Assembly: GCA_964035575.1 (NCBI GenBank)
Contig: OZ037910.1
Span: 186,001-250,000 of the forward strand
DNA: 64,000 bases
Direction: 5' to 3'
DNA from: Rhynchopus sp. YZ270_cl-10
Taxonomy: Eukaryota > Euglenozoa > Diplonemea > Diplonemida > Diplonemidae
Numbering within the stretch: position 1 is the first letter of the stretch; each line of letters starts with the position of its first letter. This document shows positions 31,639 through 43,680 of this stretch, piece after piece. A program made the translations under genes and the position numbers. The notes under the pieces are model-generated. The model was given only the letters and a program-made list of their open reading frames with translations. It did no database searches and was not told where the DNA came from.

Positions 31639-31936
31639 CAGGCACTCCGCTAGGTACTAAAGTTCTGTTGATTGTCAACAGAACTTTTTGAAAATGGGGA
31701 AAAAAAGAGAAAAAAAAAAAGTTCTGCTAAGTGGTTCAGACCCGTTCTACCTGTCAAAAAAGCTCAGGAGAAGAAGATATGGAGAGGTGAGTGCTCAAAC
31801 GTCCCAAAAAAGTCAAAATCGGGCGTTGGTAAAAAAAAAAGTTGCGTACCGTGCGCCTGCGGCGCAAGCATGTACCCCACCAACGTGGACCATCAACAGA
31901 ATATTTTCAAAATCGGAAATCCTAGCGGAGAGCCTG
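31639..31936. mobile_element. 298 bp hAT-like MITE, target duplication GTATGAAT
   Basis: CAGGCACTCCGCTAGG and CCTAGCGGAGAGCCTG form the inverted ends; GTATGAAT flanks both sides (31631-31638, 31937-31944). A perfect palindrome AGTTCTGTTGATTGTCAACA... lies just inside the left end. Because TATGAAT also precedes the fragment at 24329, part of this flank could belong to a larger repeat. Confidence 0.7.
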
Positions 31937-31959
31937 GTATGAATGTATTAAAAAAAAAA

Positions 31960-32525
31960 AAAAACCAGAAAAAAAGGGGAGGCAGGGCGTCGCGCGCGCG
32001 CGAAGCGCATCTTATCCCCTTCCTGGTATCATTGCGAAGAGGAAAAAGCGAGGTAAAGTTTCAGACCGTGCCCCCAATTCCCTCAATCTTTGGACCATTT
32101 GACAAAGAGTGAGAATAAGGGATCGGCAAAAATAAAAAAAGTAGCGTACCGTGCGCCTGCGGCGCAAAACTTATTAGCGGAATCCCACAGCTCTCTACCA
32201 TAGTTTGTCTGTAAAAATGTTTGATTTTAAGTCACAATTTTTGAAATGTTGCGTACCGTGGCTTCGCCAAAAAGTTTTGATATTATGACCGCCGCTTCTT
32301 CCTGTACTGAGGGAAGGCAGGCGTAGAAAAAACATGAGAAAAAGGGTTGGTTTGGTTCTTGATGTACGTTACCATCCCACGTCATCACGTATTTACCTGA
32401 AATGGACAGACCTTTTCGCGCGGAGCGCGAAAAATTTTTTTTGACCCCTTTTTGGACATATCTTCATATCTTCACGGTTTTGGAAAAAAAAAATTTTTCC
32501 ATGAAGATAAGCGGAAACCCTGCCC
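31960..32525. repeat. Dispersed element, inverted relative to 13853-14475
   Basis: Reverse-complement partner of 13853-14475, ending GCGGAAACCCTG. It carries GCGTACCGTG next to two different three-base-loop hairpins (GCGCCTGCGGCGC near 32153; TGGCTTCGCCA near 32266) and TTTTCGCGCGGAGCGCGAAA at 32413-32433. Confidence 0.6.
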
Positions 32526-32955
32526 CAGAACCCGGTCTGGCAAAAAAGTGATCAAAAAAATTTTTTTCGCCTCCGGCGAAAATGTCCCGGTAAACCGTTA
32601 AAACTGCTGCATTCACTCGCATACTGCATATCATCTCACGTTCCCCGCCTTTGCGGAATAAGCAAAAAAATTATGTCAGGTCGGTAGCGCTACTGTGGGA
32701 AAAAAACCCACTGTATACCAAATTATAAAATGACACCAGGATGCATGTAAAGGACAGGTCCTTGACATGTCCTTTACATGTCCCCGACAGTTGTTCGGTA
32801 ACACCAATTACTAATGGTAAAAAATACTTCTTGAACTTTTGTGCGATTTTTTAACATGTTTTAGGGAGCCCCCGATAACGTTATAACACCCACAGTATGT
32901 ACAAAAAAAAGCCACACATCACTCCGCCAGCTCTGTTGCTTAGTGGTGTGGTCTT
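32526..32955. other. No gene seen; hairpin and short repeats
   Basis: Contains TTTTCGCCTCCGGCGAAAA (32564-32582, TCC loop) and a triplicated GGACATGTCCTT-like string near 32755. From ~32911 the sequence is the 3' flank of gene 4, shared with genes 3, 7 and 8. Confidence 0.5.
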
Positions 32956-35900
32956 CTAAATTAGTTTACAGATTCTCCGGAAGAACGGCACGTGTCTCGT
33001 CATCATTGCTCTGGTCGGGGGTAGAGGTGTCTTCCACATGTGGTTGGGAATATGCGAGCCCCGAGACAGCAATGCAGGCCACACAGGACGCGATGACAAC
33101 AGACTTGAGGGTGGTAATGCCTTGACCTCAGCCTTTCCAGTACTACTGTACAGAAGTGTCGTCATTGGCGCCCACGTTGTCGTCTCAGGACTCATCACAC
33201 AGTCACCTTCGGTCTTGGAGTTGGTGATGAGAAGGAAATTCTGGTCTTCCCATGGAGCCACTCTGCATTTCTTGAGACGCTCGACATCTTTGAGATTCTT
33301 GGGATTTTCGAGATTTTTGAGAATATCCTGTAGTGATTCGTGGACCTTCCCCGCTTTCTTGACGATTGTCTCTATTTCGTTCTTGCTACCCCATGGTTTG
33401 GTTCGGTCAGTCTTGAACTTCGCGTCTGCGAGGCGGATCTGTAGTGTATGCTTCGTCTTCTTCTTCTCCAACGTCACCAAAATGAAGTCCATCGCTGCTG
33501 ATCCACAGCAATGCAGCAGAATCGTGTCGCCATGTTTGCACAGCTTCAAAAGCGCGCCTCTAAAGTCATCGCTGAGTGCTGTGCGTTCATTGTGGCTTTG
33601 TGTGTTGAAGGGGTGAGACTGGGACTCTGAGTTATCCAGCTTCTCCAGCTGCACTACCTTGCACACAGAAGGTGGAAACCATGTCCGGAGTCGAGTTGTA
33701 GACATCTTTGTCGGCAAGTATCTGTCGTCTACCCTATTGTGATAGAAGAACCCCAGGAAAAGAGCCAAAGTCTGGAAGGCGATAGCCTCGAAGCTGCGAT
33801 CATCCGGTCTAAGAGCTTGCAGGTTCACCGTGTCAGGAAAACAACGGAAGAAATATGGAATCTTCAACCTGTCGATGATGCTGTGAAGCAGGCTGTAATC
33901 AATCAACGGAAGTTGCATCTCCCCCTGCACAATACTAACCATGTTTGTAGGCACTTCGCCTCTCTCGAGCTTCTCGTCATCTGCAGCTGCCTGAAGAACC
34001 TGTCGAACATCCATCCCTTTCTCCCAAAGGAGAGTTGTCGTGGTCGGTAAAATGATGAAGTACCCACGGTTCTCTGACATCTCCATAACCATTCTCGCTC
34101 GTGGCCATGCGAATGCTGCAAAGAGACGGATGTCATCATCGGACACTTTGCACCCTTTGGTCCTTTTCTTGGAAACTACCTTCTTCCATGCCTTGGAAAC
34201 AAGCTGGGGAAACTCTTCCTGGCTCAGCAAAGCCTCCTCTTGTGTGCTGAGGGAAATGTTTTTGCCATCTGTTTGATCACTGAGGTGGGTCTGCGGGTCG
34301 ATCCCCGTGCATACAGGAAGCACCTTCACTCGAGCACTCATCAGCAGTTGGAGCTCTCGCAGGTACCTCAGAGCAAACCGTGCGCCATTTGTACATTGCT
34401 CATCCAGCTTCTGACCTTCATCAACGACGATGATGAGCACAAGCTTGGGTTGTTCCTTGGCTAGCTGCTCGAGTATCTCCCTCACTTTTGATTCTATTGT
34501 GGCCAAGTGCACGCGCCGAAGCTGTTCCTCGGTCAGGGTGGGGAGTTCGAACTGCTTCTGCACGTCCGAGTTTTTTGTGTCAAGTTCATCTGGGTTCTTT
34601 AGCTTCCTGTATGCATTGAGCCAAGCAAACAAGCGGGAGTACAACAGCACTCTTATGGATTTCTCTGTTGGCTTCTTCGCTTTGAGGAAATCTTCCTCTT
34701 GCGCACTCATACGTGATGTGCAGTTGAAGCCAATGTACGCCACTACCGGATTGTACTTCTTCTTCTTCTTGTCCTGCTTTTGAAAACCTTGCCGTGCTGT
34801 CAATGTGCCAAACGTCTTCCCCACTCCAGATGCACACGCCAACACCAGTGCTCTTGTAGCTTGCATCGTCATGCCATCCCTGATTCCCTCCACAGTGGAG
34901 ACCAACACCTTGTTGAATCCTTCACGCCCAATACGCTCTTCTTGCTCGTAGGTATTTGGTATGCATAGCGGAGTGTCCATCTTCGCGAGAACGTCGAGAT
35001 CAAATGGCTGCTGTTGAGCTGCCGCAGCTGAAACGTTCGCAAGCACCTGGCGTGCACACAACCGCTCTTCGCGAACTAGCTGTAAGTGTGTGGAAAATGA
35101 ATGTACAAAACTACAAACAACAAAATAACAACAAAGTTGCACCACACTGCGCATCACCACTGCCGACTTTGCAACCCCAACACACATGTTGCGAATAGAA
35201 AGAGAAAATATACATGAATGCGGAAAGCAAGTGTTACATACCTTCAGCCGCTCTTCGAGATTGGCGAGGTGTCGAAACCCTTCGATAAATGCCTCGATCT
35301 TGCCGTTGTAGAAGATGCGCCCGAGCACTTTCTGGAAGCCGGGTGTCTCATTGTCGTATTCGCGGCGAACCTCCTTCTGAATGTCGTCAATCTCCTTCTG
35401 CAGCTTGTCCACCTCTGACTCCAGTTTAGTCACGCTCTGCCCAGCTTCGACCTCTTCGCGAACTAGCTGTGAGTGTGTGGAAAATGAATGTACAAAACTA
35501 CAAACAACAAAATAACAACAAAGTTGCACCACACTGCGCATCACCACTGCCGACTTTGCAACCCCAACACACATGTTGCGAATGGGTCATGCTAGACAGA
35601 TGAAACTAAAAGTGGGTGTCAAAGCAAGTAGACCACTCGCCGTGCCTCCAAAAGGTCCGAGGTTCCCTGCGCCACACAGACAGTACAACCACATGTAATG
35701 ACTCAACTCAAAGGTTGAGTGAATAGAAACAGCAAAGAGTTCTGCACGACAAATATGTTGCGAACGGGTCATGCTGGACAGATAACATAAACATGTGTGT
35801 GGAAAGCAAATGTTACATACCCCTAGCAGCTTCTCGAACTCGGTGATCTCGGCGTCGATTATTCTCTAGAAAAATAAAACAAGAATGGGTGTCAAAGCAA

Positions 35901-37099
35901 GTGTCATACCTCCTTCTCCTTCTCGAGCTTGGCGATCTTGTCGGCGATCTTCTGCTTGCCATCAGGGGTGTCACGGTCACTGTCCGTAAAACCCCACAGA
36001 CGAAGCTGGTTCAACTTGTTGACGTCATAGCCTGGTGCACTTGCACTGAATCCCTCCAATGCATCGATCTGGTCCTTCAGCGTCTTCTGCTCGCCCTCCA
36101 GGTTCGTCACGCTCTGCCCAGCTTCGACCTCTTCGCGAACTAGCTGTAAGTGTGTGGAAAATGAATGTACAAAACTACAAACAACAAAATAACAACAAAG
36201 TTGCACCACACTGCGCATCACCACTGCCGACTTTGCAACCCCAACACACATGTTGCGAATGGGTCATGTTAGACAGATGAAACTAAAAGTGGGTGTCAAA
36301 GCAAGTAGACCACTCGCCGTGCCTCCAAAAGGTCCGAGGTTCCCTACGCCACACAGACAGTACAACCACATGTAATGACTCAACTCAAAGGTTGAGTGAA
36401 TAGAAACTACAAAGAGTTCTACACGACACACATGTTGCGAACGGGTCATGCTGGACAGATAACATAAACATGTGTGTGGAAAGCAAATGTTACATACCCC
36501 TAGCAGCTTCTCGAACTCGGTGATCTCGGCGTCGATTATTCTCTTGCCTTGCTCGCTGGTGCGGTCGTCGTTAGTGAGGTCCACGTAGACGTCGAGGTGC
36601 TTCAGTTGTTCGACAGTCACCTTTCCATCCTTGCATTCCTTTAACGCTAGGATCTGCTTCTGCAGCTTGTCCTCCTTTGACTTCAGGTTAGTCACTCTCT
36701 CAAGAGCTTTGACCATGGGAGGCAAGTGTCCGCCCTCAGCAGTCATACTTGTGTGAGGGGAGGGGGATGTGAGATAGGAAGAGAGGTGTGTATCCTGTTG
36801 TGATGTAGAGTAGGTTAGTTGGTGAGAGGAGGTTTCGGGGCTGATAAAATAAAGAGGAGGAGTCAGTAATGTACTGTGAGCCTGAAACACAACGCATGAA
36901 AAACATAATATGATGGGAAACAGAACAGAAAATACAAAATACAGAACGAATCGAGGGAAGTACCACATCGAAAGAATCAACCTTCCTTTTTCTTCAAACA
37001 TACGCAAGACATCTGTGGTGCACCCTTTGCGCCAACTGGGGTCACTCTGCGCTTTTTCTCTTTTCTTCCGAGGCTCCTGAGTCGTTGTTGGTGCTGCAT
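32956..37099 (-). CDS. Crinkler/RHS-like NTPase-nuclease gene 4, modules A-B-C
   Basis: Longest member. Exons: 37004-37099 (32 codons, basic), 36498-36881 (128, short leader plus module A), 35910-36143 (78, module B), 35242-35466 (75, module C) and 32956-35079 (707 plus stop); ~1,020 residues, all junctions phase 0 with GTATGT or GTATGA donors. B and C exons both open with LVREEVEAGQSVT, as does part of the catalytic exon (LVREERL), showing that exon starts have been copied between modules. The P-loop is ACASGVGKT (Ala where siblings have Gly); Walker B and the nuclease Asp ... RLADAKFK are intact. Intron 35080-35241 is a multiple of three without stops, so retention keeps the frame. An exon A remnant without its start lies at 35821-35868. 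The tail is the shared one. Function inferred as for gene 2. Confidence 0.8.
35821..35868 (-). pseudogene. Remnant of a module A exon inside the B-C intron of gene 4
   Basis: The last ~16 codons of module A (to ...FEKLLG and the GTATGT donor) are joined at TCTAGAAAAATAAAAC to intron sequence found before module B. Marks a past recombination between modules. No acceptor is left, so it is probably skipped. Confidence 0.65.
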
Positions 37100-37542
37100 C
37101 TTTAACTGCTGCTGCCGACCTCGGTGGTAATGGTGGCGGCCTTTACGGAACAAAACAAATCGACATAAAACACAACACAACACACAACACACAACACACA
37201 GGCAGAGAAAGAGAGAAAAGGGGGGACAACATTTAGACAGAACAGCGACATCCGCGTTCACTTTCTTTTCGCTTTTGCCATCTCCTCTCTTCACCTCTCA
37301 ATAGTATTTTTGAATTGATTTCACTTTTGTTTCGTGACAACTGCTTTCTGTCCCCTTCTTTCTGCACTCGCCCCATATGCGGACACACCACCTGCGGCAA
37401 TACAACACACGCAAACAATCATATCTTTCAACAAACAAACAAACAATCACTATTTTGTTTCCTTTACTTTCTTTCCCGATATTTCCCGAGCACAGATTGA
37501 AGGCCCATTGCACTTTAGAGGAACCCTTCACTTTCTCTTTGC
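37100..37542 (-). promoter_or_regulatory. Conserved leader/promoter block of gene 4
   Basis: Same block as at 5903-6338, with a slightly longer CACAACACACAACACACA run, ending at the usual AGAGAAAGTGAAGG boundary and continuing into an NTPase/nuclease fragment. Confidence 0.5.
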
Positions 37543-37796
37543 AGGGAGGGCACAAACTTCAGTACCCCAAATGCCTCGTCTTCATCTAGACTGCCGAGAT
37601 GGATATGTGCAGTCCTCTTTTTGCTCCCTTCCGTTTCTTCCAGTTCCTCATCGAATAAGTATGTCAACGAAGTCCAGACAAAACGGATCTCGGGCAAACC
37701 TGATTCCGAAACCCGCCCTGGGTCAGTCTTGAACTTCGCGTCTGCGTAGCATATGTGCAGTATGGTATTCGTATTCTCCTTCTCCAACGTCACCAA
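37515..37796 (-). pseudogene. Chimeric fragment: nuclease-motif piece joined to the orphan NTPase piece
   Basis: The first ~25 codons resemble the nuclease strand of the main family (VTLEKENTNTILHICYADAK) but are divergent. The rest equals the post-P-loop part of the fragment at 6311-6595 (PEIRFVWTSLTYLFDEEL). A fossil recombinant of two family members; broken. Confidence 0.55.
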
Positions 37797-37907
37797 AATG
37801 AAGTCTTAACAAAACACAAATATCTTCCTTAAGGTCAGTATGTATGGTGCAGTGATTTATCCTGACCCATATTTTTATTTACCCTGACCAGCAAAAAGCA
37901 CCTCAGG

Positions 37908-40900
37908 CTATGCAGTATCTTGTCGGCGCCTCTTAGTCTCCTTGTCGCTGGTTGACCACTTCCGCTTCCGCTTCCGCGGATTTTGTGAGCCAGCACTTCC
38001 ATCCCCGTGTGTGCTCTTCTCCTCCTCCTCCTCTGTCTCTTCCTCTCCAGTACTACTGTACAGAAGTGTCGTCATTGGCTCCCACGTTGTCGTCAGAGGA
38101 CTCATCACACAGTCACCTTCGGTCTTGGAGTTGGTGATGAGAAGGTAATTCTTGTCGTTCCATGGAGCCACGATGCATTTCTTGAGGTGCTCGAGATTCT
38201 CCACAGTCTCGGGCTTTTTCAGAATAGCCTGTAGTGATTCGTGGACGCGCTTCGCCTCGTTGCGCATGTCGAGGATCGTACCCCATTTTTCGGTTGGGTC
38301 AGTCTTGAACTTCGCGTCTGCGAAGCGGATCTGTAGTGTATGCTTCGTCTTCTTCTTGTCCAACGTCACCAAAATGAAGTCCATCGCTGCTGATCCACCG
38401 CAATGCACCAGAATCGTGTCGCCATGATCGCACAGCTTCAAAAGCGCGCCTCCAAACTCAACGCTGAGTGCTGTGCGTTTTTTGCGGCTTTGTTTGTTGA
38501 AGGGGTGAGACTGGGACTTTGGGTTATCCAGTTTCTGCACCTGCACCACCTTGCACACAGAAGGTGGAAACCATGTCCGGAGTCGAGTTGTAGACATCTT
38601 TGTCGGCAAGTATCTGTCGTCTTCCCTTTTGTGATAGAAGAAGCCCAGGAAAAGATTCAAAGTCTTGAAGGCGACAGCCTCGAAGCTGTGATGATCCGGT
38701 GAAAGAGCTTGCAGTTTCACCGTGTCAGGAAGACAACAGAAGAAAAGTGGAAGTTTCAACTTTCTGATGATGCTGTGAAGCACACTGTAGTCAATCAACG
38801 GACGTTGCTTCCCCTCCTGATCCACAAGACGAACCATGTTTACAGGCACTGCGCCTCTCTCGAGATTCTCGTCATCTGCAGCTGCCTGAAGAACCCGCCG
38901 AACATCCATCCCTTTCTCCCAAAAGAGAGTTGTCGAGTTCGGATAAATGGTGAAGTTCTTTGTACCTTGCATCTCCTTAACCATTCTCGCTCGTGGCCAT
39001 GCGAATGCTGCAAAGAGACGGATGTCATCATCGGACACTTTGCACCCTTCGGAAACTGCATACCATGCATTGGAAACAAGCTGGCGAAACTCTTCCTGGC
39101 TCAGCAAAGCCTCCTTTGGTGTGCTGAGCGAAATGTTTTTGCCTTCTCTTGCATCACTGAGGTGGGTTTGCGGGTCGATCCCCGTACAGACAGGAAGCAC
39201 CCTCACTCGCTCACCCATCAGCTGTTGGAGCTCTCGCAGGTACCTCAGAGCAAACCGTGCGCCATTTGGGCATCTCTCATCCAGCATCTGACCTTCATCA
39301 ACGACGATGATGAGCACAAGGGTGCGTTGTTCCTGGGCTAGCTGCTCGAGTATCTCCCTCACTTTCGACTTCATTGTGTCCAAGTGCACGCGCCGAAGCT
39401 GTTCATTGGTCAGGGTGGGGAGTTTGAACTGCTTCTGCACGTCCGACTTTTTAGAGTCAATATCATCTCGGTTCTGCAGCTGCCTGTATGCATTGAGCCA
39501 AGCAAACAAGCGGGAGCACAACAGCACTCTTATGGATTTCTCTGTTGGGATGTCTTCGAGGAAGGATCTTTCTCCATCACTCATAGGTGATCTGCAGTTG
39601 AAGCCAATGTACGCCACCACCGGATTGTACTTCTTCTCCTTGTCCTGCTCTTGAAAACCTTGCCGTGCTGTCAATGTGCCAAACGTCTTCCCCACTCCAG
39701 ATCCACACGCCAACACCAGTGCTCTTGTCTTTTGCATCTTCATTTTACTCTTGATTTTCTTCACAGTGGAGACCAACACCTTGTTGAATCCTTTGCGCCC
39801 AATACGCTTGTTTACCTTGTTGGTCCTTGGTTTGCATAGCGGGGTGTGCATTCTCGCAAAATCATCGAGATCAAATGGCTGCTGTTCTGTAACGTTCGCA
39901 AGCGCCTTGAAAGCACCCTCCAGCTGCGTATTGACGCTCTGTAAGTGTGTGGAAAATGAATGTGCAAAACTACAAACAACAAAATAACAACAAAGTTGCA
40001 CCACACTGCGCATCACCACTGCCGACTTTGCAACCCCAACACACATGTTGCGAATGGGTCATGCTAGACAGATGAAACTAAAAGTGGGTGTCAAAGCAAG
40101 AAGACCACTCGCCGTGCCTCCAAAAGGTCCGAGGTTCCCTACGCCACACAGACAGTACAACCACATGTAATGACTCAACTCAAAGGTTGAGTGAATAGAA
40201 ACTACAAAGAGTTCTACACGACAAATATGTTGCAAACACACAACAGCCCTTCATCAACTCTCTGTGAGTGTGTGTGTAAAATATGTGTACAAACTGGTAC
40301 AAAGCAAGTGTTACATACCTTCAGCCGCTCTTCGAGATCGGCGAGGTCTCGAAACCCTTCGATAAATGCTTCGTTCTTGCCGTTGTAGAAGATGCGCCCG
40401 AGCACTTTCTGGAAGCCGGGTGTCTCATTGTCGTATTCGCGGCGAACCTCCTGCTGAATGTAGTCAATCTCCTTCTGCAGCTTGTCCACCTCTGACTCCA
40501 GGTTAGTCACTTCCTGCCTAGCTTCGACCTCTTCGCGAACTAGCTGTAAGTGTGTGGAAAATGAATGTACAAAACTACAAACAACAAAATAACAACAAAG
40601 TTGCACCACACTGCGCATCACCACTGCCGACTGTGCAACCCCAACACACATGTTGCGAATGGGTCATTTTAGACAGATGAAAATAAAAGTTGATGTAAAA
40701 AGCAAGTGTTACCTACCTTCAGCTGCTTCTTGGGCCTTGGACGTGTGCGCTTTGCTGCCTGGTTTTGCTTCATATTTTTTCCTTTTGCGCTTGTTCGCAT
40801 TTTACTTCTTCTGAGTTTTGCAGGCATCAAGTCAAGGAGAAAGGGTACGTTGCTTGTGTGAGGGGAGGGGGATGTGAGATAGGGAGAGAGGTGTGTATCC

Positions 40901-41204
40901 TGTTGTGATGTAGAGTAGGTTAGTTGGTGAGAGGAGGTTTCGGGGCTGATAAAATAAAGAGGAGGAGTCAGTAATGTACTGTGAGCCTGAAACACAACGC
41001 ATGAAAAACATAATATGATGGGAAACAGAACAGAAAATACAAAATACAGAACGAATCGAGGGAAGTACCACATCGAAAGAATCAACCTTCCTTTTTCTTC
41101 AAACATACGCAAGACATCTGTGGTGCACCCTTTGCGCCAACTGGGGTCACTCTGCGCTTTTTCTCTTTTCTTCCGAGGCTCCTGAGTCGTTGTTGGTGCT
41201 GCAT
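37908..41204 (-). CDS. Crinkler/RHS-like NTPase-nuclease gene 5, basic linker plus module C, NLS-like tail
   Basis: Exons 41109-41204 (32 codons), 40717-40986 (90, ending in a Lys/Arg-rich linker KRTRPRPKKQLK, donor GTAGGT), 40319-40543 (75, module C) and 37908-39938 (676 plus stop); ~873 residues, phase 0 throughout. The catalytic exon begins SVNTQLEGAFKALANVTEQQ and is the most divergent of the set, yet keeps ACGSGVGKT, LVLIIVVDEGQ, WPRAR and the nuclease Asp ... FADAKFK. After STGEEE the shared tail is replaced by an acidic run and a basic end (PRKRKRKW ... KRRRQD), a good bipartite nuclear localisation signal; with the 5' basic segments it points to the nucleus. The intron at 40215-40260 keeps a short remnant of another copy's catalytic exon start. 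Confidence 0.8.
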
Positions 41205-41647
41205 CTTTAACTGCTGCTGCCGACCTCGGTGGTAATGGTGGCGGCCTTTACGGAACAAAACAAATCGACATAAAACACAACACAACACACAACACACAAC
41301 ACACAGGCAGAGAAAGAGAGAAAAGGGGGGACAACATTTAGACAGAACAGCGACATCCGCGTTCACTTTCTTTTCGCTTTTGCCATCTCCTCTCTTCACC
41401 TCTCAATAGTATTTTTGAATTGATTTCACTTTTGTTTCGTGACAACTGCTTTCTGTCCCCTTCTTTCTGCACTCGCCCCATATGCGGACACACCACCTGC
41501 GGCAATACAACACACGCAAACAATCATATCTTTCAACAAACAAACAAACAATCACTATTTTGTTTCCTTTACTTTCTTTCCCGATATTTCCCGAGCACAG
41601 ATTGAAGACCCATTGCACTTTAGAGGAACCCTTCACTTTCTCTTTGT
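41205..41647 (-). promoter_or_regulatory. Conserved leader/promoter block of gene 5
   Basis: Near-identical to the other leader blocks. As at gene 1, it abuts the 3' tail of the next gene directly (from ~41648), without an orphan NTPase fragment between. Confidence 0.5.
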
Positions 41648-41685
41648 ATCACTCCGCCAGCTCTGTTGCTTAGTGGTTCGGTCTT

Positions 41686-43680
41686 CTAAATTAGTTTACA
41701 GATTCTCCGGAAGAACGGCACGTGTCTCGTCATCATTGCTCTGGTCGGGGGTAGAGGTGTCTTCCACATGTGGTTGGGAATATGCGAGCCCCGAGACAGC
41801 AATGCAGGCCACACAGGACGCGATGACAACAGAGTTGAGGGTGGTAATGCCTTGACCTCAGGCACCTCTTCCTTTCCAGTACTACTGTACAGAAGTGTCG
41901 TCATTGGCTCCCACGTTGTCGTCTCAGGACTCATCACACAGTCACCTTCGGTCTTGGAGTTGGTGATGAGAAGGAATTCGGAGGGTGTGAAGTTCGGTAT
42001 GGTGTACTCCTCTTCGAAATACTTCTGTAGTGATGTGTGGAGTTTTCTTGCCTCGTCAATCATCTCGTCGGCCTTGATCTTGTTTTCCTTGTCGGATTTG
42101 AACTTCGCGTCTGCGTAACGTATGTACAACGTCTTCTTCTCCTCCTTCTTCTCCAATGTCACCAAAATGAAGTCCATCGCTACCGATTCACCGCAATGCA
42201 CCAGAATCGTGTCGCCGTGTACCTTCACCTTATCAAACAACTCCTTGAACTGGACGCTGAGTGCTGTGCGGTCATTGTGATCTTGTGCCGCAAAGGGGTG
42301 AGCGGAGGAGCTTGAATCATCCAGCTTCTGCAGGCCCACAACGCGCCCCACAGAAGGTGGAAACCAATTCCGTAGTGGCTGTGTACTTTGGTCCCGCGGG
42401 AAGTAGTTGTCGTTTTCCCTGCCGTGATAGAAGAAGACCAGGAAAAGAGCCAAAGTCCTGAAGGCGACAGCCTCGAAGTCGTGCCAATCCTGTGTATGCA
42501 GCAGCTGCACCAGGCCAAGAACAGAAATGAAGAATGATGGAAGGTTCAACCTTCTGCTGATGCTCTGAAGCACACTGTAGTCAATCAACGAATATTGCTT
42601 CCCGTTCTGCTGTACAATACGAACCATGTTGCGAGGCACTGCGCCTCTCTCGAGCGTCTTGCCATCTGCAGCTGCCTGAAGAACCCGTCGAACATCCATC
42701 CCTTTCTCCCAAAGGAGAGTTGTCGACTCCGGATAAATGGTGAAGTTCTTATCCCTTGGCATAGTCATAACCATTCTCGCTCGTGGCCATGCGAATGCTG
42801 CAAAGAGACGGATGGTATCGTCAGAAACTCGTTCTCCTTCGGTTGTGGCAACTGCATTCCATGCATCGCGAACAAGGTCAGGAAACTCTTCCTGGCTCAG
42901 CAAAGCCTCCTCTTGTGTGCTGAGGGAAATGTTTTTGCCTTCTTTTGCATCACTGAGGTGGGTCTGCGGGTCGATCCCCGTGCATACAGGAAGCACCCTC
43001 ACTCGAACACCCATGTCCTTTTGGAGCTCTCGCAGGTACTTCAGAGCAAACCGTGCGCCATCTGGACATTGCTCATCCAGCATCTGACCTTCATCAACGA
43101 CGATGATGAGCACAAGGGTGCGTTGTTCCTTGGCTAGCTGCTCGAGTATCTCCCTCACTTTTGATTCTATTGTGGCCAAGTGCACGCGCCGAAGCTGTTC
43201 CTTGGTCAGGGTGGGGAGTTCGAACTGCTTCTGCACGTCCGAGTTTTCAGTGTCAAGTTCATCTCGGTTCTGCAGCTGCTTGTATGCATTGAGCCAAGCA
43301 AACAAGCGGGAGCACAACAGCACTCTTATGGATTTCGGTGTTGGGTTCGCTCTGAGGAAGGATCTTTCGTCACAACTCATAGGTGAGCTGCAGTTGAAGC
43401 CAATGTACGCCACCACCGGATTGTACTTCTTCTCCGTGTCCTGCTCTTGAAAACCTTGCCGTGCTGTCAATGTGCCAAATGTCTTCCCCACTCCAGATCC
43501 ACACGCCAACACCAGTGCTCTTGTCTCTTGCATCGTCATGCCATCCGTGATTCCCTCCACAGTGGAGACCAACACCTTGTTGAATCCTTCACGCCCAAAA
43601 CGCTTTTCTTGCTTCTGGGTACTTGGTATGCATAGCGGAGTGTCCATCTCCGCGAGAACGTCGAGATCAAATGGCTGATG
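41686..43680 (-). pseudogene. Crinkler/RHS-like gene 6, catalytic part, 5' end of exon replaced
   Basis: Open catalytic frame with P-loop ACGSGVGKT, Walker B LVLIIVVDEGQ and nuclease Asp ... RYADAKFKSD. The middle and C-terminal regions are strongly diverged from the siblings (for example FFISVLGLVQLLHTQDWHDF), suggesting diversification of the effector half. Similarity to the family ends at about 43680, inside the start of the exon; the usual acceptor is not there and foreign DNA follows. The matching front half lies at 46069-46655, 2.4 kb away. Probably broken as a gene (about one break); a new upstream exon is not excluded. Confidence 0.65.

Larger units (their letters stand above)
24474..31888. 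repeat. Segmental duplication B, first copy
   Basis: Matches 56586-64000 at a constant offset of 32,112 with no difference noticed; all landmarks I compared coincide. The duplicate is fused directly to duplication A, skipping 12711-24473. Confidence 0.88.

Noticed and set aside
32956-35574. A single 872-codon protein for gene 4
   Set aside because: The frame runs through GT-AG introns that happen to lack stops; exon comparison with other copies supports splicing as the main product.
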